Source: an uncultured Lewinella sp. (GTDB taxonomy: Bacteria > Bacteroidota > Bacteroidia > Chitinophagales > Saprospiraceae). From it: a stretch of DNA of 43,768 nucleotides. The translations under genes were made by a program, and so were the position numbers. The notes under the pieces were generated by a model. It was not told the DNA's origin. It saw only the letters and a list, made by a program, of their open reading frames with translations, and searched no databases. Positions within the stretch are counted from its first letter, which is position 1. The number at the start of each line of letters is the position of its first letter. Positions 26,022-34,208 of the stretch are shown here, piece after piece. The stretch lies in the NCBI GenBank assembly GCA_913057785.1, contig CAJXPD010000054.1, forward strand, positions 1-43,768, given 5' to 3'.

Positions 26022-26489
26022 CTAAGCCCTAGAACGCATAGGCGTTTCGGCATAGCTTTTCAGTCCAGCTAAAAGTTTGTCGGCGGCAGTCGTAAATTGT
26101 GACCGCACCATTATATTGTCCATGGCCTTGCCTAGAAAACCATATTTAAGATCGTATTGAATGACAAAACGAACTCGTGTTTGTCGATCGCTTTCCGCTT
26201 CTACGCTCAAGGTGGCGGTACACTGTTGGAAGGGCGGTACTTTCTCCCCTTCATATATTTCAACCGTATAAGAACGGCCCTCCACCCATCGGATAATCCT
26301 TTCTTGTATGACGCCAATCGGTTTAAGCTCGCACTGACGAGTAGCTCCTAAACCATTGGCAATATCTGAGGTACAATGTGATGATTTGAGATTGGGGTTG
26401 AAGCGATAGATATTGCCGTAATCAGCCAGGATATCCCACACTTCGTCTTTTGGTCGATTGATAATAGCCTCTTTTTCGATAATAGTCAT
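26022..26489 (-). CDS. SRPBCC (START-like) ligand-binding family protein
   Basis: 155 residues covering a full SRPBCC domain: strand IIEKEAIINRPKDEVWDILADYGNIYRFNP at the start (the typical PxxxVW helix), GLGATRQCELKPIG, a run of strands ending VRFVIQYDLKYGF, and the long C-terminal helix (RSQFTTAADKLLAGLKSYAE). These proteins hold hydrophobic ligands in a helix-grip cavity; many Bacteroidota copies have no known ligand. It is cytosolic. It follows the LytTR regulator on the same strand with a 192-base gap that contains a 20-base-period direct repeat (26601-26637), so it may be that regulator's target. Confidence 0.85.
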   Translation of the reverse strand: MTIIEKEAIINRPKDEVWDILADYGNIYRFNPNLKSSHCTSDIANGLGATRQCELKPIGVIQERIIRWVEGRSYTVEIYEGEKVPPFQQCTATLSVEAESDRQTRVRFVIQYDLKYGFLGKAMDNIMVRSQFTTAADKLLAGLKSYAETPMRSRA

Positions 26490-26600
26490 TGCTGGTTGTT
26501 TTGTGAACTTGAAGGCAAGATCGCCGCAAAAAGTACTGGAAGAAAGAATCAGGGTTGAGCAGGCTCAATTATGTGTTGAATGGACAAGTGGACTCCTTTT

Positions 26601-26637
26601 CTGTGACGAATGGGCATGCGCTGTGACGAATGGGCAT
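26601..26637. promoter_or_regulatory. Tandem direct repeat upstream of the SRPBCC gene, possible LytTR site
   Basis: CTGTGACGAATGGGCAT occurs twice, at 26601-26617 and 26621-26637, with a 20-base period (two helical turns). LytTR regulators bind pairs of direct repeats about 21 bases apart on one face of DNA, and a LytTR gene lies next to it. The binding itself is inferred; a replication-slippage duplication would look the same. Confidence 0.4.
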
Positions 26638-26681
26638 CGGTGAAATCAGGACGGGATTACCCGTGGTGTCTTGATTGGAGG

Positions 26682-28457
26682 CTATTCTTGCGCTCCGAAA
26701 TCGGCTAAGGTTCTTTTCACTAAGGCCTCTTTGTTGCGGGAAATGGGCAATTTGGTGGCGGTCTGCTTGCAAAGCAAGTTTAGTTGTCTGGAAGAGCCGC
26801 TTAAGCTATTGAAGAAGTTGATGTTAGCGAGGTAGGAACGGTGACAATGGATGATGTTTTCCGAATCAATCTTATCCTTAACGGCTGAAAGAGGGATTCG
26901 TAATAGCCTTTCTTGAATATCGAGTCCATCGAGATAGACAAATTTTGTATAGTTCCCTTGTGCCTCTACATACAGCAATTCACTGAGTAGAACTTCTAAC
27001 TTCTCCTTTGTATCAGATTGTATAACCAGTAAAGGGGAGCTTTTGCCTGTTTCAAGTGTTTTGCCCTCGCGATAATATGGCGTGAGCTTAAGACGGTCCA
27101 TAAGTTGCCAATATCCTTTCTCGGTGTGCAGTTCATGAAAAATGGGATCTATGCCAAGACGGGCGATCGTCCAGATGTGATGACTGTCTACCGCTTGCTT
27201 TAAGAAGCTCAAAGCTTTCTGTTTGTCTCCTAGGCCGAGGTAAACTAGGGCGTAATCCAAGGCTAGATTCTCGCGCGGATCTTCTGCCTGTCGCTGATTA
27301 TGAATTTCGAGTACTTGATAGGCCTTATCCACCAACTGCATCTTACCATAAAGATATCCGAGCCCAAACCATCCTTTGAGCGGGTGTCCTACTGCAGCTT
27401 GATAACGGAGTAGCCAATGTTCTGCTTCTTCCCATTTGCCTTCGAATACGAAACTAAAGCCTAGACTTTCCATTGCCGGCCGAAAGTTGGGATCAATATC
27501 TAAAGTGCGTAGATATTCTCGCCTAGCTGCTTCAAAACGCCCCGAATAATCTAATGCCCAGCCTTGACTATTGATGAAGAGGGTGTTCATCGGATCGTAT
27601 TTGGTCGCCATTTCATGGGAATAGATGGACTTTTCCCCTTGTCCCATAATGATTTCCATAATACCCTTCATCCGTAGTGCCTCAGCCGAACGAATATCTA
27701 GTTGCAGGGCTTGCTGGATAGAGCCCATAGCGCCTGGCCAGTCATAGTCATAAAAAGCCTTTACCATCGCAATGGATAGGTGTGGCTCAATCAGGGAGGC
27801 ATTTAATTGTATGGCTTTGAAGGCCGTCTTCTTAGCGATCTGGTAGTAACGGGGATGAATGTACCCTCCTAGGGCCACACTACAGCTCGCGATGAGTGCG
27901 TAAGCTAAAGCAAAATCTGGCTGACGTACCAGCGCCTGTTTACAGCAAGCCACCGCCTTTTCCATTTCATCCATCGTATATTGGTTGTAATGATAAAGGC
28001 CCTGTAGGTATAGTTCATAGGCGTTAACATCATTGTTGGGTACCAAGTCAGACTGGATGCTTGGAGCGGGCGTTTGCTGTTCTGAAAATTTTTGAGCGAC
28101 AAAGGTGGCAATATCGTCTTGTAAGCTCAACAGATCTTGATAAGGACGGTTAAAACTTTCCGACCAAACCGTAAAACCTGTGTCTACATCCGTCAAATGG
28201 ATGTTGATCCGGATCTTTTCGTCGTATCTACGGATGCTACCTTCGAGCATGTGAGAAATGCCCAACTGTTCGCCAATCTGCTTGGGCTGAAGGTTCTTTT
28301 CCTTAAAGAAGAAACTGGAGGTACGGGAAGCAACTTGGAGGTGGTCGAGACGAGTTAGGGTGTAGATCAATTCTTCGGTGATACCATCACACAGAAAGTC
28401 ATCCTGTTTGGATGAGCTCCAATTGCGAAAAGGTAGCACCAATAAGCTGATCTTCAT
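26682..28457 (-). CDS. TolB-like / TPR / LytTR transcriptional regulator
   Basis: 591 residues. Residues 1-125 match the TolB-like N-terminal domain seen in TPR adenylate/guanylate-cyclase-type regulators (LLVLPFRNWS, CDGITEELIYTLTRL, LGISHMLEGSIRRYDEKIRINIHLTDVDTGFTVWSE). Residues about 145-455 are tetratricopeptide repeats. Residues about 490-586 are a LytTR DNA-binding domain (LYVEAQGNYTKFVYLDG, HCHRSYLANIN, LPISRNKEALVKRTL). No TM segment or receiver domain is visible, so it should be a soluble regulator responding through the TolB or TPR part. This order, with LytTR last, is the reverse of CadC-like regulators that begin with the DNA-binding domain. The inducer is unknown. The likeliest neighbouring target is the SRPBCC gene downstream. 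Confidence 0.88.
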   Translation of the reverse strand: MKISLLVLPFRNWSSSKQDDFLCDGITEELIYTLTRLDHLQVASRTSSFFFKEKNLQPKQIGEQLGISHMLEGSIRRYDEKIRINIHLTDVDTGFTVWSESFNRPYQDLLSLQDDIATFVAQKFSEQQTPAPSIQSDLVPNNDVNAYELYLQGLYHYNQYTMDEMEKAVACCKQALVRQPDFALAYALIASCSVALGGYIHPRYYQIAKKTAFKAIQLNASLIEPHLSIAMVKAFYDYDWPGAMGSIQQALQLDIRSAEALRMKGIMEIIMGQGEKSIYSHEMATKYDPMNTLFINSQGWALDYSGRFEAARREYLRTLDIDPNFRPAMESLGFSFVFEGKWEEAEHWLLRYQAAVGHPLKGWFGLGYLYGKMQLVDKAYQVLEIHNQRQAEDPRENLALDYALVYLGLGDKQKALSFLKQAVDSHHIWTIARLGIDPIFHELHTEKGYWQLMDRLKLTPYYREGKTLETGKSSPLLVIQSDTKEKLEVLLSELLYVEAQGNYTKFVYLDGLDIQERLLRIPLSAVKDKIDSENIIHCHRSYLANINFFNSLSGSSRQLNLLCKQTATKLPISRNKEALVKRTLADFGAQE

Positions 28458-28640
28458 AAGACTTTATTCTGAAATAGTTTTATAGTAGCAGTAAGATGAA
28501 TTTTGCGGCTGACTGAGGCAGGCCCGGACCCTAATAGCCTTAGCTCTTAAGGGGAGGACCGAACGAAGGGCAGTCGCAAAAGGCGCTTTTTGCTGCATAC
28601 AAATTATTTTGGAATAAAGTCTATACGTCTTTATCAAAAA

Positions 28641-29237
28641 TCAACCGTCAAACACATAAGAAAGTTCGATCTCTGCAGCCTGTTGTAGGCTGGAGAGGTC
28701 AGTTTCAATTCTAGCAATAGCCTTTAAGCCATTGATAAAGGTATAAATATGCTTGGCCAGCGTTTTGGCAGGATGTTGATTCTTGATTTCGCCGCGCTCT
28801 TGGCCTAGCTGAATGATTTGTGTAAAGAAATTGATCATGCCCTCCATGTGCCCCTGCAGTAGAGAGCGTACCTCAGGAGATTGATTGGGCATTTCGCAAG
28901 TGGTATTCGTAATGAAGCAGCCATTTTGTTCTTCGCCACTTTGCAATTCATCCAGCATTTGCTGGAAAAAGTTCTGAAAGAAATCTCTCACGGATCCACT
29001 TTCCAGTTGCTGCTGAACCAGTACCGGGTCGAAGCCAAATTCCTTTTGGTAGAGTTGAAAGGCTTCTTGAAATAGCTGTTCCTTCCCTCCTGGGAAGGTG
29101 TTGTATAAACTTGCTCGATTGATGCCAAGGTGACTGACCAGGTCCTGCATGGAAGTGGCATGGAACCCTTTTTGCCAAAAGCGTTCCATGGCCTTCCGAA
29201 GAATATCTTTTTGATCAAATTGTTTTGTCCTTGGCAT
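28641..29237 (-). CDS. TetR/AcrR-family transcriptional repressor
   Basis: 198 residues. The N-terminal helix-turn-helix is clear (KDILRKAMERFWQKGFHATSMQDLVSHLGINRASLYNTF, residues 10-48), followed by a ligand-binding helical domain with a TetR_C-like region (GCFITNTTCEM at about 106-116). Its own start is preceded five bases upstream by the palindrome TTGGAATATTCGTTCCAA, related to two palindromes ahead of the neighbouring SDR gene. It most likely represses itself and the SDR gene until a small molecule binds. The gene follows the SDR gene on the same strand with a 196-base gap and seems to have its own promoter. Confidence 0.93.
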   Translation of the reverse strand: MPRTKQFDQKDILRKAMERFWQKGFHATSMQDLVSHLGINRASLYNTFPGGKEQLFQEAFQLYQKEFGFDPVLVQQQLESGSVRDFFQNFFQQMLDELQSGEEQNGCFITNTTCEMPNQSPEVRSLLQGHMEGMINFFTQIIQLGQERGEIKNQHPAKTLAKHIYTFINGLKAIARIETDLSSLQQAAEIELSYVFDG

Positions 29238-29241
29238 CGAA

Positions 29242-29259
29242 TTGGAATATTCGTTCCAA
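29242..29259. promoter_or_regulatory. Putative TetR operator in the repressor's own promoter
   Basis: TTGGAATATTCGTTCCAA has perfectly paired outer six bases (TTGGAA/TTCCAA). Its core resembles the SDR operators (GAACGATCGTTC). It sits five bases upstream of the tetR-family ATG, where bound repressor would block transcription start or elongation. Confidence 0.6.
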
Positions 29260-29433
29260 AAATAAGCAAAAAAAGTTCCTTCTTAGACAAATTTCCTGGA
29301 CAATCATAAAACGAGATGAATCAGCGCCCCTTGATGATTACTATCAGTGGACGATCACTGTCAGTAAAGCGTTGAATTTCGTTTTTGAGTGTCGCGAAAC
29401 AGGAGATTTGTCTAAGAATCAAATAATATGGAC

Positions 29434-30180
29434 CTACAACTGCGACATTCCGCCGTCCACTACAATTTCTGTACCTGTGACGTAATCATTCTGTGCTAGG
29501 AAGATCGCGGCTTGAGCAATTTCTTCCGCTTGTCCGAATCTACCGAGAGGGACTTGGCTCAAGATAGACCCTGCCATTTCACCAACCTGCTCTTCCGCCA
29601 TTCCCATTTTGCCGAAGATAGGGGTTTCGATCGGGCCTGGGCTGATGCTGTTGACTCTGATCTTGCGCTCAGCTAGTTCAGCAGCGATGGTTCGGGTAAT
29701 GGAACGGACTGCAGCTTTAGTGGCAGCATATACGCTCGCGTTTGGCATACCCATTTGGTTAACTACGGAAGAGGTGATTTGTATAGATGATCCTTCATTT
29801 AGATGAGGCAAAGCTTTCTGAATACCGAACAAGACACCTTTTACATTAACGTTGAAGATATTATCGTAAAACGCTTCATCAATGGCTTCGATAGGTGCAA
29901 ATAGTGCAATCCCTGCATTTAAGAATAGCAGATCAATCTGACCATACTTATTTGCCACCTGCTGGTAAAAGGATTCAATCTGATCTACCTTGGTGACATC
30001 TGCAATAAAGATATCATCAAATGCATTTGGGTATTCCTGACGAGTCTGCTGCAGGCGCTCTTCATTTCGAGCATTTACAATAACTTTAGCTCCCGCTGTT
30101 TTAAAGGCATGGGCTGATGCTAATCCAATGCCGCTATTCCCTCCGGTGATGACTACTACTTTTCCTGAAAGACTTTTCAT
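29434..30180 (-). CDS. Short-chain dehydrogenase/reductase (classical SDR)
   Basis: 248 residues. The cofactor motif is TGGNSGIG (residues 12-19). An NAG motif lies at 88-90. The catalytic set is Ser137/138, Tyr151 and Lys155 (ITSSVVNQMGMPNASVYAATK). The PGPIETPIF and C-terminal GTEIVVDGG segments are typical of classical SDRs. Arg38 after the second strand (NARNEERL) suggests preference for NADP(H). The substrate is unknown. The promoter carries two GAACGATCGTTC palindromes, so the gene is probably controlled by the adjacent TetR-family repressor, an arrangement common for stress-induced reductases. Confidence 0.93.
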   Translation of the reverse strand: MKSLSGKVVVITGGNSGIGLASAHAFKTAGAKVIVNARNEERLQQTRQEYPNAFDDIFIADVTKVDQIESFYQQVANKYGQIDLLFLNAGIALFAPIEAIDEAFYDNIFNVNVKGVLFGIQKALPHLNEGSSIQITSSVVNQMGMPNASVYAATKAAVRSITRTIAAELAERKIRVNSISPGPIETPIFGKMGMAEEQVGEMAGSILSQVPLGRFGQAEEIAQAAIFLAQNDYVTGTEIVVDGGMSQL

Positions 30181-30220
30181 GGTGTGTTAATTGATCATTT
30201 AGTGAAGAAGATGATTGATT

Positions 30221-30236
30221 TAGAACGATCGTTCCA
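30221..30236. promoter_or_regulatory. Putative TetR operator 1 ahead of the SDR gene
   Basis: TAGAACGATCGTTCCA, with a perfect 12-base palindromic core GAACGATCGTTC at 30223-30234, about 41 bases upstream of the SDR start. The same core recurs at 30255-30266. Confidence 0.75.
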
Positions 30237-30252
30237 TTTTAATTACATATAC

Positions 30253-30268
30253 TAGAACGATCGTTCTA
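30253..30268. promoter_or_regulatory. Putative TetR operator 2 ahead of the SDR gene
   Basis: TAGAACGATCGTTCTA is a perfect 16-base palindrome. Its centre lies 32 bases from that of operator 1, close to three turns of DNA, so two repressor dimers would bind the same face. The remaining 30269-30565 holds no gene I can see; it is AT-rich and must contain the promoter of the MocA-type gene. Confidence 0.75.
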
Positions 30269-30565
30269 AAATAAAGTTGACTGTGAGTTTGAAAAATTGG
30301 AGAAAAAGAAAGGAAGGATGTATTAATTGGCAGATAATCAGTAGGTTATTGGCTAATGTTTTTTTGAAAATTTTGTGAGCATATTAGGTGATCGACTGAT
30401 AGAAGCTTGGCTTTTGCAATATATTGGACAACAATCAAAAACTTGGGGTGGCATAATTTACAATTGCTCAGAAAAGTAGGTACACTTCCGTATCTTTCTT
30501 TAAAGTTGTCTGAACGCACTCAATCGAATGGCTTTAGATAACTTCTTCATCAAAACGAACGAAAT

Positions 30566-31957
30566 ATGCCTAAAAAGAATAGAAGATCCTTTCTACAAAA
30601 ACTGGCCGGAGGCCTTATAGGGGCCGGGATCCTGCCCACTCAACTTGCCGCCACCTCAAATGAGCAGTTAATGGATTTCCCGTTACTCTCTCAGACCTTT
30701 AGCCCGAATGACACCATCAGAATTGCTTGTATAGGTATGGGAATTATGGGGTTCAGTAATTGTCGTACAGCACTAAGTATACCTGGAGTTGAATTAGTGG
30801 CAGTCTGCGATCTGTATGATGGTCACTTGGAGCGGAGCAAAGAAGTATTTGGGAATCATCTGTTTACTACTCGAGATTACCGTGAATTAATCAGTCGCCC
30901 AGACATTGATGCCGTAGTTGTTGCAACTTCGGATCACTGGCATGATAAGATTTCCATTGCAGCCATGGAAGCCGGCAAAGCTGTCTATTGTGAAAAGCCC
31001 ATGGTACATCGACTGGACGAAGGGCATGCCGTCATAGCTGCGGAACGTAAGACAGGTCAGGTTTTTCAGGTGGGGAGTCAAAGAGTGAGCTCGATTGTCT
31101 ATCATCAAGCCAAGGCCCTTTTTGAAAGTGGCGTGATTGGAGACCTGGTCTTGGCTGAAGTCTGGTACGACCGCCATTCGGCTTTGGGCGCCTGGCAGTA
31201 TTCGATTCCCACGGATGCCTCTCCCGAGACCGTAGATTGGGACGCCTTCCTCGGCGATGCCCCCAAGCGCCCCTTTGACAAAACGCGCTTCTTCCGTTGG
31301 CGCAACTATCAAGACTACGGAACCGGAGTAGCTGGAGACTTGTATGTGCACCTCTTTTCGGGACTGCATACCATCCTAAGTTCCTATGGTCCGAATCGAA
31401 TCTATGCCAGTGGAGGTTTGCGTTACTGGAAAGATGGCCGAGATGTGCCTGATATTATTCTAGGGATCTACGACTATCCCGAAACTGAAACTCACCCGGC
31501 CTTTAACTTGCAACTCCGCTCCAACTTCGTAGATGGGGGAGGCGGGGGATCTAAGTTCCGTTTTGTAGGGTCGGAAGGCGTGATGGAGGTCCGAGGCCGC
31601 AGCGTTACGGTCAGTCAGCGCAAGCTTCCTAATGCACCTGGATACGGTGGCTGGGATACCTACAATACATTTTCAGAAGCTCAACAGAAAGAATATGAAC
31701 GCTGGTACAAGGCCACCTACCCGAAGGAATTCCGCATGCAGGGCCCGAAGGAAATGACCTACACCGCCCCGGACGGCTTCAGCGATAGCAGAGCACATTG
31801 GATGAATTTTTTAAATGCAATGCGGGGTGGCCCTAAAGTAATCGAGGACGCTTCCTTCGGTTTGCGTGCTGCTGGTCCTTCTTTAGCTTCTAATGTGAGC
31901 TACTTCAGTAAAGAGGTGGTGCATTGGGATCCGGTAAAAATGAAGGTTATGAAGTAG
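30566..31957 (+). CDS. Gfo/Idh/MocA-family oxidoreductase, TAT-exported
   Basis: 463 residues. A twin-arginine signal (KNRRSFLQKLAGGLIGAG) precedes the NAD-binding Rossmann domain (RIACIGMGIMGFSNC, then VAVCDLYDG). The conserved EKP motif is present (VYCEKPMVHRLDEG), followed by a C-terminal alpha/beta domain with GVAGDLYVHLFSGLH. Exported Gfo/Idh/MocA proteins of this type are common in Bacteroidota and Planctomycetota and include glycosidases and sugar dehydrogenases with tightly bound NAD. No sugar-utilisation genes adjoin it, so the substrate cannot be guessed. It ends before a perfect 14-base hairpin. Confidence 0.92.
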   Translation: MPKKNRRSFLQKLAGGLIGAGILPTQLAATSNEQLMDFPLLSQTFSPNDTIRIACIGMGIMGFSNCRTALSIPGVELVAVCDLYDGHLERSKEVFGNHLFTTRDYRELISRPDIDAVVVATSDHWHDKISIAAMEAGKAVYCEKPMVHRLDEGHAVIAAERKTGQVFQVGSQRVSSIVYHQAKALFESGVIGDLVLAEVWYDRHSALGAWQYSIPTDASPETVDWDAFLGDAPKRPFDKTRFFRWRNYQDYGTGVAGDLYVHLFSGLHTILSSYGPNRIYASGGLRYWKDGRDVPDIILGIYDYPETETHPAFNLQLRSNFVDGGGGGSKFRFVGSEGVMEVRGRSVTVSQRKLPNAPGYGGWDTYNTFSEAQQKEYERWYKATYPKEFRMQGPKEMTYTAPDGFSDSRAHWMNFLNAMRGGPKVIEDASFGLRAAGPSLASNVSYFSKEVVHWDPVKMKVMK

Positions 31958-31973
31958 GAGAGGAGCCAGAGAT

Positions 31974-32023
31974 AGACATCCGAAGTTCAACTCAGTGATG
32001 ACTAGGTGAAACTTCGGATGTCT
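31974..32023 (+). terminator. Hairpin after the Gfo/Idh/MocA gene
   Basis: Perfect 14-base arms, AGACATCCGAAGTT (31974-31987) and AACTTCGGATGTCT (32010-32023), are separated by a 22-base loop and followed by CCTTACTTCT. It lies 16 bases after the stop and between convergent genes. Confidence 0.6.
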
Positions 32024-32074
32024 CCTTACTTCTATAGAACAATCCTCCAACACAATCATATATCAGCCTTCTTA

Positions 32075-32092
32075 TATCTGGCCCCTGTCTTC
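32075..32092. repeat. Second copy of a dispersed intergenic repeat
   Basis: TATCTGGCCCCTGTCTTC is, on the minus strand, GAAGACAGGGGCCAGATA. This differs by one base from 6146-6163 in the hairpin after the beta-lactamase/FKBP gene 26 kb away. Here it has no second arm. Confidence 0.45.
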
Positions 32093-32106
32093 TGTCTCCT
32101 CCACAC

Positions 32107-33618
32107 CTAATGCCATTTCTCATCCAATCCCTCCAAGACGAACTCCCAGAGCATTTCGTAGGGGACGATTTCCATTTCGGCACTTTGGTTTGTTTCTTCA
32201 ATGGGTACTGAGAGAAGTTTTTTCCAGTATTTATCTGACTTCCTCAGCACTGCTTTCTTATGGAAACTTGCCGCGGGGAGACATAATAACATTTTGACGA
32301 AGCAATTGGAGCGGAAAGTGTCATCCTGCCGAAGATACCTATGGGTATATGCTTGTAGAGACTCCATCTTGTCAATGATCGCTCCATACTTCTTTTGCTG
32401 TAATAAAAAAAGCATCTGGATAATTAAAATGGTAATATTATATCCTCTCTTGTCTTTAGAAAAGGCGGGAACTTCATTTAGGAACTTCGATATTCTAAAC
32501 TTGGGGTTACCATTATCTTGACTCCTATCAATTTTTTTAATGAGGCCAAAGTATTCTATGAAAGCCTCATGTAATCGCCAGTGTTCAGCAATTTGCTTGT
32601 AAGGAATCTTATTCTTGGTATGATGCATTACTTCTCTATAAACTTCCAATGCCTTTTGGAACTGATTGGAATGATATAGGTAGATCATATGATAGTGAAA
32701 GGTCAGGAACCAATTTACAGATCCGATTGGAATCAAAGCCTTACAGTGTTGGATATCATGCTCAATTTCCAGAAACTGCTTCAGATAGATTTTAGCTCCA
32801 ATTATCTTGAATAGAAATAGAAATTTAGCATTGTTGGTGGCTATATGTTTCTTTTTGTCAAAAAAGTGAAGGGCTTCTTTACATGCTATGATAGCTTTCT
32901 CGTAATTACTGGCAAGTTCATGTCGAAGCACGTAGATATTATAGTAAAGGATCTTGAATCGATACGAGTCTACCTCCTTTCCCATTTCTGCTAGTTCTTG
33001 GCTGAATGTCTCCGCCAGCTTTATGATTTCTGGCTTTGTCGCTGAAGAACTAACAAAGTTGATCAAGATTTCCGTATAGTATTCTTCAACTAGTAACTCT
33101 GCGTTTAGGATTTTGGTGTATTGCCTTACCAAGCCATTGTACTGTTGATATTTTTTCTTGTGGCCAGCCACTCCTCCAAAGTGAAATCTCAAAACTTTTG
33201 ACAATTGTAGAGCGACGTCCGTTAATTCGAATTTCACAGCATGTTTAATTGTCTTTTCGGCTAGCTTAATGGCTGGACTTCTAGCATGTCTTCCAAGGAG
33301 AATCTGAGTTGCCGTTGCTGCTTTATAGCAAGTATAATAAGCTCTTTGGTATTCTGTGAAATTAGGCTGGTTAATATCTATAAAGAACAGTGTGTTGAGC
33401 AGCCGCTCATTTAACTGTTTCTTTAACCTTTGTAAGTAATAGGATTGGTTCTTATTTCCTGGGAAGAAAAACTCTTCAGCTTCTTTTTCATCTTTGAAAT
33501 TTCCGCTTGATAATTCATCATAAAGAGCCTGGTACTTAGAATCCCCTTCCCCAATCAACTCAATCTTTTTGATCTTGTTTTTTGAAACCAGTTTTACTAA
33601 TGCTCTTAAATCTTCCAT
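32107..33618 (-). CDS. Helical-repeat (TPR-like) protein of unknown function, divergent from a leader-peptide gene
   Basis: 503 residues with no signal or TM segment, almost entirely predicted alpha-helix with many Tyr, Lys and Leu. The N-terminus (MEDLRALVKLVSKNKIKKIELIG, then KYQALYDELSSG) is a short helical module. From about residue 130 the sequence shows degenerate 34-40-residue helix pairs (NYEKAIIACKEALHFFDKK; NQFQKALEVYREVMHHTK; KKYGAIIDKMESLQAYTHRYL) like TPR or SNAP-type repeats. Such a scaffold could bind a peptide. The gene is divergent from the double-glycine peptide gene at 33790 with 171 bases between them. It could be a regulator or receptor for the peptide in the manner of TPR peptide sensors, but no DNA-binding motif is certain. 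Family not recognised. Confidence 0.75.
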   Translation of the reverse strand: MEDLRALVKLVSKNKIKKIELIGEGDSKYQALYDELSSGNFKDEKEAEEFFFPGNKNQSYYLQRLKKQLNERLLNTLFFIDINQPNFTEYQRAYYTCYKAATATQILLGRHARSPAIKLAEKTIKHAVKFELTDVALQLSKVLRFHFGGVAGHKKKYQQYNGLVRQYTKILNAELLVEEYYTEILINFVSSSATKPEIIKLAETFSQELAEMGKEVDSYRFKILYYNIYVLRHELASNYEKAIIACKEALHFFDKKKHIATNNAKFLFLFKIIGAKIYLKQFLEIEHDIQHCKALIPIGSVNWFLTFHYHMIYLYHSNQFQKALEVYREVMHHTKNKIPYKQIAEHWRLHEAFIEYFGLIKKIDRSQDNGNPKFRISKFLNEVPAFSKDKRGYNITILIIQMLFLLQQKKYGAIIDKMESLQAYTHRYLRQDDTFRSNCFVKMLLCLPAASFHKKAVLRKSDKYWKKLLSVPIEETNQSAEMEIVPYEMLWEFVLEGLDEKWH

Positions 33619-33756
33619 CCGTCAATTAGTGTGTTTATTGGATGGTGTTAAAATACTGATAATTAAGGGATAAAGAAAGAGGTTGGAGTGTTTTTGTTAA
33701 AATCTGTGCAGTTTGATTTAGGTGAAAAAGTTAGCCGATTTAAGTGATACTAACTG

Positions 33757-33790
33757 TAGTTTTAAACTAAATTTAAAAAGTTTAAAACTA
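33757..33790 (+). promoter_or_regulatory. Inverted repeat running into the peptide gene start codon
   Basis: TAGTTTTAAACT (33757-33768) and AGTTTAAAACTA (33779-33790) are perfect inverted repeats around the AT-only loop AAATTTAAAA. The last base is the A of the ATG. It could be an operator or a leader hairpin that hides the start codon. Confidence 0.5.
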
Positions 33791-33969
33791 TGAAAATCAT
33801 CAGAAGTACTTTCAAAAATATTGCTGGAGTAAATAAAAGTGTAGCAAAAGACAATCTTCAAGTAGAAACTACGAAAAAGCAAAGGACCTTCAAAAAGTTC
33901 AAAATTTCAATGTCTGATCAAGCCAACATCAAAGGAGGGATTATGGCAATTGACATTGATGGATTATAA
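33790..33969 (+). CDS. Double-glycine leader peptide (RiPP/signal-peptide-like precursor), 59 residues
   Basis: ATG 33790 to TAA 33967-33969 gives a basic 50-residue leader ending in FKISMSDQANIKGG, followed by a nine-residue tail IMAIDIDGL. The leader has the Leu/Ile/Ser pattern plus GG (here xISxxxxxxIKGG) recognised by C39 peptidase-ABC exporters in Bacteroidota natural-product and signal precursors. The tail is short and hydrophobic/acidic without Cys, Ser or Thr, so a lanthipeptide is unlikely; a secreted signalling peptide or a small unmodified peptide fits better. No transporter or modification enzyme is in the window. The divergent helical-repeat protein and the inverted repeat over its start point to a regulated pair. 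The class assignment is inferred from motif only. Confidence 0.6.
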   Translation: MKIIRSTFKNIAGVNKSVAKDNLQVETTKKQRTFKKFKISMSDQANIKGGIMAIDIDGL

Positions 33970-34153
33970 GTTTTCCCATAGCTAGCTACCAAAACAAAAA
34001 TTTTCTGTCTACATCCATAGTATCTGTGGGTGATGTTGCTTCGTTGGTGTTTTAAAGCTAGTTATTGTGTTGTAAATCAATGACTTGATTTGTTTGATTG
34101 TTTGTTCTTGTAGTTGTATGACCTGTTGATATAGCCGTAAAGTGCAATTCCTT

Positions 34154-34208
34154 TACAGCGTTCTAGCCCATATATTTGTAATATCATGTTTATGGTTAGA
34201 ACGCTGTA
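34154..34208. ncRNA. Inverted-repeat structure downstream of the peptide gene
   Basis: TACAGCGTTCTAGCC (34154-34168) and GGTTAGAACGCTGTA (34194-34208) pair over 15 bases with one G-U position and a 25-base loop, about 185 bases past the peptide stop. It may be a 3' RNA structure of the peptide transcript, an independent small RNA, or a protein-binding palindrome. There is no T run to make it a simple terminator. Confidence 0.35.

Noticed and set aside
28570..28600. GCAAAA-GGCGC-TTTTTGC hairpin after the TetR gene
   Set aside because: The short A/T-rich stem is too weak to call a terminator with confidence.
29225..29485. 86-codon plus-strand frame between the TetR and SDR genes
   Set aside because: It overlaps both minus-strand genes and the putative operator, and the translation has no recognisable feature.
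32201..32521. 106-codon plus-strand frame inside the helical-repeat gene
   Set aside because: Antisense of a long coherent coding frame; no independent evidence.
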